Assembly: GCA_002068715.1 (NCBI GenBank) | Contig: MWAR01000004.1 | Coordinates: 1-10,758, forward strand | DNA from: a bacterium ADurb.Bin374 | GTDB taxonomy: Bacteria; Riflebacteria; Ozemobacteria; Ozemobacterales; Ozemobacteraceae | Length of the DNA: 10,758 nucleotides | Reading direction: 5' to 3' | Part shown: one piece after another, positions 7,801 through 10,758 of the stretch | How positions within the stretch are numbered: the stretch's first letter is position 1 | Layout of the letters: every line of letters starts with the position of its first letter | Made by a program: the position numbers and the translations under genes | The notes under the pieces: generated by a model | Database searches by the model: none | Seen by the model: only the letters and a program-made list of their open reading frames with translations | What the model was told of the DNA's origin: nothing

Positions 7801-7997
7801 CATCAGTACAGATGATGAACAAGAGGGAGACCCAAAAGGTGACATTTTTTGAAATCCCGAACACGGCAGTTCGCCCTGCGGGGCTCGATGCCACATTCAT
7901 CAGGGTCCAATCCGGATATTCTGCGGATCGTCATTCCCGGATTTCTCCGATCGCCCAAGAAAACCGAAGTCCTCAAATGATCGTGAAACAGGCCGAT

Positions 7998-8026
7998 TTG
8001 GCCGAGAAATTCGTTTCGTGTATACT
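7998..8026 (+). promoter_or_regulatory. Candidate sigma-70-type promoter for the rightward pilin group
   Basis: TTGGCC (7998-8003) and TATACT (8021-8026) are separated by exactly 17 nt; the -10 matches the consensus at five of six positions and the -35 at four. The predicted start near 8033 gives a leader of about 90 nt before ATG 8125. Confidence 0.5.
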
Positions 8027-8083
8027 GCCGTTTGCCCGTTAGGATTGCATTTCGATGTCATTGTGCCGTCAGAGGCGTTTCGA

Positions 8084-8105
8084 CATCCCCGGAAAACCGG
8101 GCATG
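8084..8105 (+). other. Leader hairpin just ahead of the 8125 gene
   Basis: CAT-C-CCCGG-AAAA-CCGGG-C-ATG can fold into an eight-pair stem with one C-C mismatch and an AAAA loop. It ends 7 nt before the AGGA ribosome site at 8113-8116. It is not followed by a T-tract, so it may affect mRNA stability or translation rather than termination. Confidence 0.35.
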
Positions 8106-8124
8106 AGAGAGTAGGATATGGAAG

Positions 8125-8694
8125 ATGAATGTTCGGACATCCGGCTTCACGATTCTCGAGATGCTCGTCGCAGCAGTCGTCCTGTTCCTTCTGACCACAC
8201 TCATTTTCTCGTTCATCCGCCATTCTTCCACAGCCAGCACATCCCTTGCGACACAGAACACCTTTCAAAGCGTCTGCGCAAAACTCACCGACCAATTACG
8301 TCAGGATCTCGGTTCGGCAAGCGAAGTCACCATCACCAGCCACGGAATCGATTTGCAGCGCTATACCACATGGTCGAGCGGAACCGGCCTTTCAACGGAA
8401 CGAATCATCTATTCCGCCGATGAAAGCGGCCTTCTTGTCGACCGCGCCGGAAAAGTCTCTCGCCATGATCTCGACTCTGTCCGGAAAGCAATTGTCGGGA
8501 CGCTGGAATTCAATACCGTCATCAAACACATGCCAGCATCATCGACTTCCGACATGGCGGTCGTCGAGATCGCCATCCGCATCGTGCCCAACCATCGGGC
8601 TCCCATTCCCGGATTTACCCATCTCATCTCGATCAATACCTCCGCGCGAGTGAAAGCAACTGCGGTTCCGGAACCGAACGAGAACCTGAAGTGA
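8125..8694 (+). CDS. GspJ/PilW-like minor pilin
   Basis: This is a 189-aa prepilin. A seven-residue leader ends in Gly; the mature start FTILEMLVAAVVLFLLTTLIF has Glu at +5, the standard class III signal for prepilin peptidase. The helix is followed by a segment (CAKLTDQLRQDLGSASEV) that parallels the EQLRDDLAQATDV segment of the leftward GspJ/PilW-like protein, so the two are probably distant paralogues. The C-terminal half is a soluble domain with beta-strand-like alternation and no special motif. ATG 8125 has AGGA at 8113-8116, 8 nt away. It is the first gene of the rightward group and is followed 135 nt later by a large K/X-type gene. Likely role: minor pilin in a tip or priming complex. 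Confidence 0.87.
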   Translation: MNVRTSGFTILEMLVAAVVLFLLTTLIFSFIRHSSTASTSLATQNTFQSVCAKLTDQLRQDLGSASEVTITSHGIDLQRYTTWSSGTGLSTERIIYSADESGLLVDRAGKVSRHDLDSVRKAIVGTLEFNTVIKHMPASSTSDMAVVEIAIRIVPNHRAPIPGFTHLISINTSARVKATAVPEPNENLK

Positions 8695-8791
8695 AGTCCG
8701 CGCAAACACATTCGCACATTCGCCAATAGCGGCACATGTATTTTTGTCACTTTTTTTCGAGGGCTCTGGTTAACCATAAAGAGGAGTGAGT

Positions 8792-8813
8792 TTCTTCCCA
8801 CATATAGGAAGAA
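8792..8813 (+). other. Hairpin upstream of the 8830 gene
   Basis: TTCTTCC (8792-8798) and GGAAGAA (8807-8813) form a perfect 7-bp stem with an 8-nt loop, ending 16 nt before ATG 8830. It is the second hairpin close to a start codon in this rightward group. The 135-nt gap also contains TGGTTAACCA, a 10-bp palindrome at 8767-8776. No terminator is evident. Confidence 0.3.
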
Positions 8814-8829
8814 TGAGGTCGCCAAACGC

Positions 8830-10758
8830 ATGGAACAGAATACCGGAAACCGTATTTTGCTCTCGAGAAACGAGAAGCACGGATTCATCTTGTTTCACGT
8901 TCTGGTTGTAGGCTCATTGCTCCTGTTCCTCGGCCTCGTCTTTTTCTTTTTCGCAAATCGACAACATGCGAACATCCATATTCAGGCAAATACCGAAATG
9001 GCGCATTTTCTTGCCGAGTCGGGGCTCAACGTGACGACCGCCGCTCTCCGGGGCAATGAGTTTTCAATCCTGAAGAGTCTTTTTTCGCAATCATCCCTTC
9101 CCTCGACAATTCCCCTGAATCCTCTCTTTCCGAAAAGTTGGAGCCTGCAACTGAATCAACTCGCAAAAGAAGCGGATCCGACAGCCTCGCTCCAGGTAAA
9201 AGCCTGGATTCACGATCTGATTCAGACCGAGACGGATCCCACCCTCTGGCAAGATCCGACCGCGTTCAACGGGTGGCTGTCGGTCGAATCCCGAGGTGAA
9301 TATCGCGGATTCCAGCGAACGCTGACGGTCCGAAAGAAAGTCACATGCGGAAGCGCTCTTCCACCGGTCACCTCCAAATTCACCCTGCATCTCCAGGATG
9401 CCCACCAAGGCAAGGATGGTTCTCAGAACACCGTCCGAAACGATCTGCAAGGCACGCTTCTGAAAGGGCCGCGACCGATCGTGTGTTTCAATCACAACAC
9501 TCCAGACAATCCCATCGAGCCCCGTGCGGCATCCGCATCTGCCGGTGACGCATCGCCGCCCGACGCATTCGCAGAGCGCGGATGGATTTGGCTGGGCGGA
9601 AAGCGTGTCCGTCTGAATCTGGCCGCCGGAACCGGCAATTTCGGCGAGCTTTTTCACTTTTCGCATGATCAAACTGGGAACACCCCTGTCGCGATCAGTT
9701 TCAAACTGTCAGCCGACCTTCTTCCCCGCGCATTTTCCTCACCGCTCTCCCTTTATTGGGATCGCGTCGACATCGACCCCATGCGTGAAGTGCAGTATCG
9801 GTTGGGCCAGGAGTTCGTTCTTCAGGGATTTTACGACAAGAGTGACGTTCCGGGCCTCGAGGCCATGTTTGACAACGGCGTTCTATCACATGACGAACGA
9901 ACACGTTATGGGGTGAAGTCCTCGGCATATCGCCTTTTCGGTGATGCAAGGCCGGGATATCGTTCCAGAACGCGTGTTTTGGGAAACGTCTTCGCCGCCT
10001 TTCCCCTGTTTTCGAACCTCGAAGTCTCCCCTCTTGAATCCGATGTCCAGGCATCGTTCCAGAGTCAGACTCCACCTCCGGTATTTCTTCTGCCCTCGAT
10101 GTCTTCGAGGAATTTCGATCCTTCCAAGCAGGTGACGGAGTTCCGTAACCGCCATTTCGGCGGTCCGGTCCTCGCCATCAAAGAACTCACAGAGTCTCAT
10201 GCGGAATATCGCACCATCATGAGCCGAATCATCGAAATTCCGTTCTGCACGACAGCCGGTTTCTTGGAAAAAGCCGCCCACCCCCTCGTCAGCGACGAAC
10301 TTTCGGATCAAAGTCCGGAAAACCCTTTGATTTTGGAAAGAGACCGCCAGCCCCTGTATCGGGGTCCCCCGGACGCCAGAAGTCTCGTGAGCGTCGTCGA
10401 GCGTCGCGCCCAGAAGGAAGTCGGTTCCGTTCCCGATTTCTGGAATACCTTTTTCGATCGCCGAAAACAACGTCTCATGCTGCGTCACATCGTTCGCATT
10501 CAAAATCCTCTGCGCCAAGAGATGGTCATACCGCCCCTCGAGTGCCCGGCTCCGCTCGTCGTCGATCAGGGCGGAATGATCATTCTCGAAGAAGGCAATC
10601 TCCTCCTGCGAGGGGTGAAACTGTCATCGCCGAACGACGCCTTGACCATCATCCTGAGGAGGGGAACCAGCGTCCGCTTTGGCAATTCGCTTCCGAATCA
10701 GGTGAACGTCGTCGCACTCGATGGGGAACTCAGTTCGGCGGAGCAATTCGAGCTCTGC
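8830..10758 (+). CDS. Large PilX/GspK-like minor pilin, partial (C-terminus beyond right edge)
   Basis: An open frame without a stop runs from ATG 8830 to the edge, giving 643 visible residues. An 18-residue leader ends KHG; FILFHVLVVGSLLLFLGLVFFFF forms the membrane helix, with His at +5 in place of Glu. The following stretch (TEMAHFLAESGLNVTTAALRG) closely matches the amphipathic segment of PilX-type N-termini. A long, unrecognised periplasmic region follows. The last 75 visible residues (GGMIILEEGNLLLRG, LTIILRRG, VNVVALDGELSS) begin the same kind of beta pattern seen near the C-terminus of the 719-aa leftward protein, so probably only about 60-100 residues are missing. Five cysteines are visible after the helix. 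The ribosome site is weak: GAGG with an 11-nt spacer. Role as a large minor pilin is inferred from the N-terminus and from its J/W-type neighbour. Confidence 0.78.
   Translation, partial: MEQNTGNRILLSRNEKHGFILFHVLVVGSLLLFLGLVFFFFANRQHANIHIQANTEMAHFLAESGLNVTTAALRGNEFSILKSLFSQSSLPSTIPLNPLFPKSWSLQLNQLAKEADPTASLQVKAWIHDLIQTETDPTLWQDPTAFNGWLSVESRGEYRGFQRTLTVRKKVTCGSALPPVTSKFTLHLQDAHQGKDGSQNTVRNDLQGTLLKGPRPIVCFNHNTPDNPIEPRAASASAGDASPPDAFAERGWIWLGGKRVRLNLAAGTGNFGELFHFSHDQTGNTPVAISFKLSADLLPRAFSSPLSLYWDRVDIDPMREVQYRLGQEFVLQGFYDKSDVPGLEAMFDNGVLSHDERTRYGVKSSAYRLFGDARPGYRSRTRVLGNVFAAFPLFSNLEVSPLESDVQASFQSQTPPPVFLLPSMSSRNFDPSKQVTEFRNRHFGGPVLAIKELTESHAEYRTIMSRIIEIPFCTTAGFLEKAAHPLVSDELSDQSPENPLILERDRQPLYRGPPDARSLVSVVERRAQKEVGSVPDFWNTFFDRRKQRLMLRHIVRIQNPLRQEMVIPPLECPAPLVVDQGGMIILEEGNLLLRGVKLSSPNDALTIILRRGTSVRFGNSLPNQVNVVALDGELSSAEQFELC

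Larger units (their letters stand above)
7642..8124. other. Divergent intergenic control region (483 nt)
   Basis: No gene is supported here between the two divergent pilin groups. It holds a good rightward promoter candidate (7998-8026), a weaker leftward one (7671-7700), two imperfect-centre dyads (7753-7767 and 7782-7800) and a leader hairpin (8084-8105). An inverted repeat AATCCGG/CCGGATT lies at 7909-7915 and 7937-7943. Open frames crossing the region on both strands lack pilin leaders or ribosome sites and look spurious. Confidence 0.6.

Noticed and set aside
7144..7815. Open frame of 223 codons on the plus strand
   Set aside because: It is antisense to the GspI/PilV-like gene and runs into the control region; no signal peptide, domain or ribosome site.
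7642..7896. Upstream extension of the GspI/PilV-like open frame by 85 codons
   Set aside because: It would place a long polar region before the prepilin leader, and the strong ribosome site is at ATG 7641. The extension overlaps candidate promoter elements.
8814..8912. ATG at 8814 opening a 32-codon frame just before the third large pilin
   Set aside because: GGAAG lies too close to the ATG and the peptide has no leader-peptide features; it overlaps the real start in another frame.
9886..10518. Open frame of 210 codons on the minus strand
   Set aside because: It is antisense to the third large pilin, whose frame has a clear prepilin N-terminus and stays open to the edge.

Overview
The window reads as bacterial chromosome from a diderm (Gram-negative-type) organism of mid GC. 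It is dominated by genes for class III signal-peptide (type IV prepilin / pseudopilin-like) proteins. No rRNA, tRNA, CRISPR array, transposase or phage gene is visible. No taxonomic marker is present. Clusters of oversized minor pilins beside secreted HEAT and beta-helix proteins would suit deep-branching phyla such as Riflebacteria/Ozemobacteria or the PVC group, but that is only a guess.

Layout: two gene groups diverge from a control region at about 7642-8124. The leftward (minus) group runs, in transcription order: a GspI/PilV-like minor pilin (7641-7153); a GspJ/PilW-like minor pilin (7156-6737, 4-nt overlap with the previous gene); a large PilX/GspK-like protein of 719 aa (6573-4414); a small secreted glutaredoxin-fold protein with one active-site cysteine (4400-3714); a large secreted modular protein, glutaredoxin-like + HEAT-like repeats + right-handed beta-helix (3650-1152); and a second large PilX/GspK-like protein that leaves the left edge (1058-<1). 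The rightward (plus) group has a GspJ/PilW-like minor pilin (8125-8694) and a third large PilX/GspK-like protein that leaves the right edge (8830->10758).

How they may work together: I/V-, J/W- and K/X-type proteins form the priming or tip complex of type II secretion pseudopili and type IV pili. The J/W-K/X pair occurs on both sides of the control region, so the locus probably encodes two related minor-pilin sets. The most unusual part is the pair of exported thioredoxin-fold proteins between the large pilins. One has a dithiol CPTC site inside a three-module fusion. The other keeps only the first cysteine (CPHQ). The neighbouring 719-aa pilin has ten cysteines after its membrane helix. A dedicated thiol-disulfide system for assembling or displaying a surface appendage is therefore a testable inference; the sequence does not prove it.
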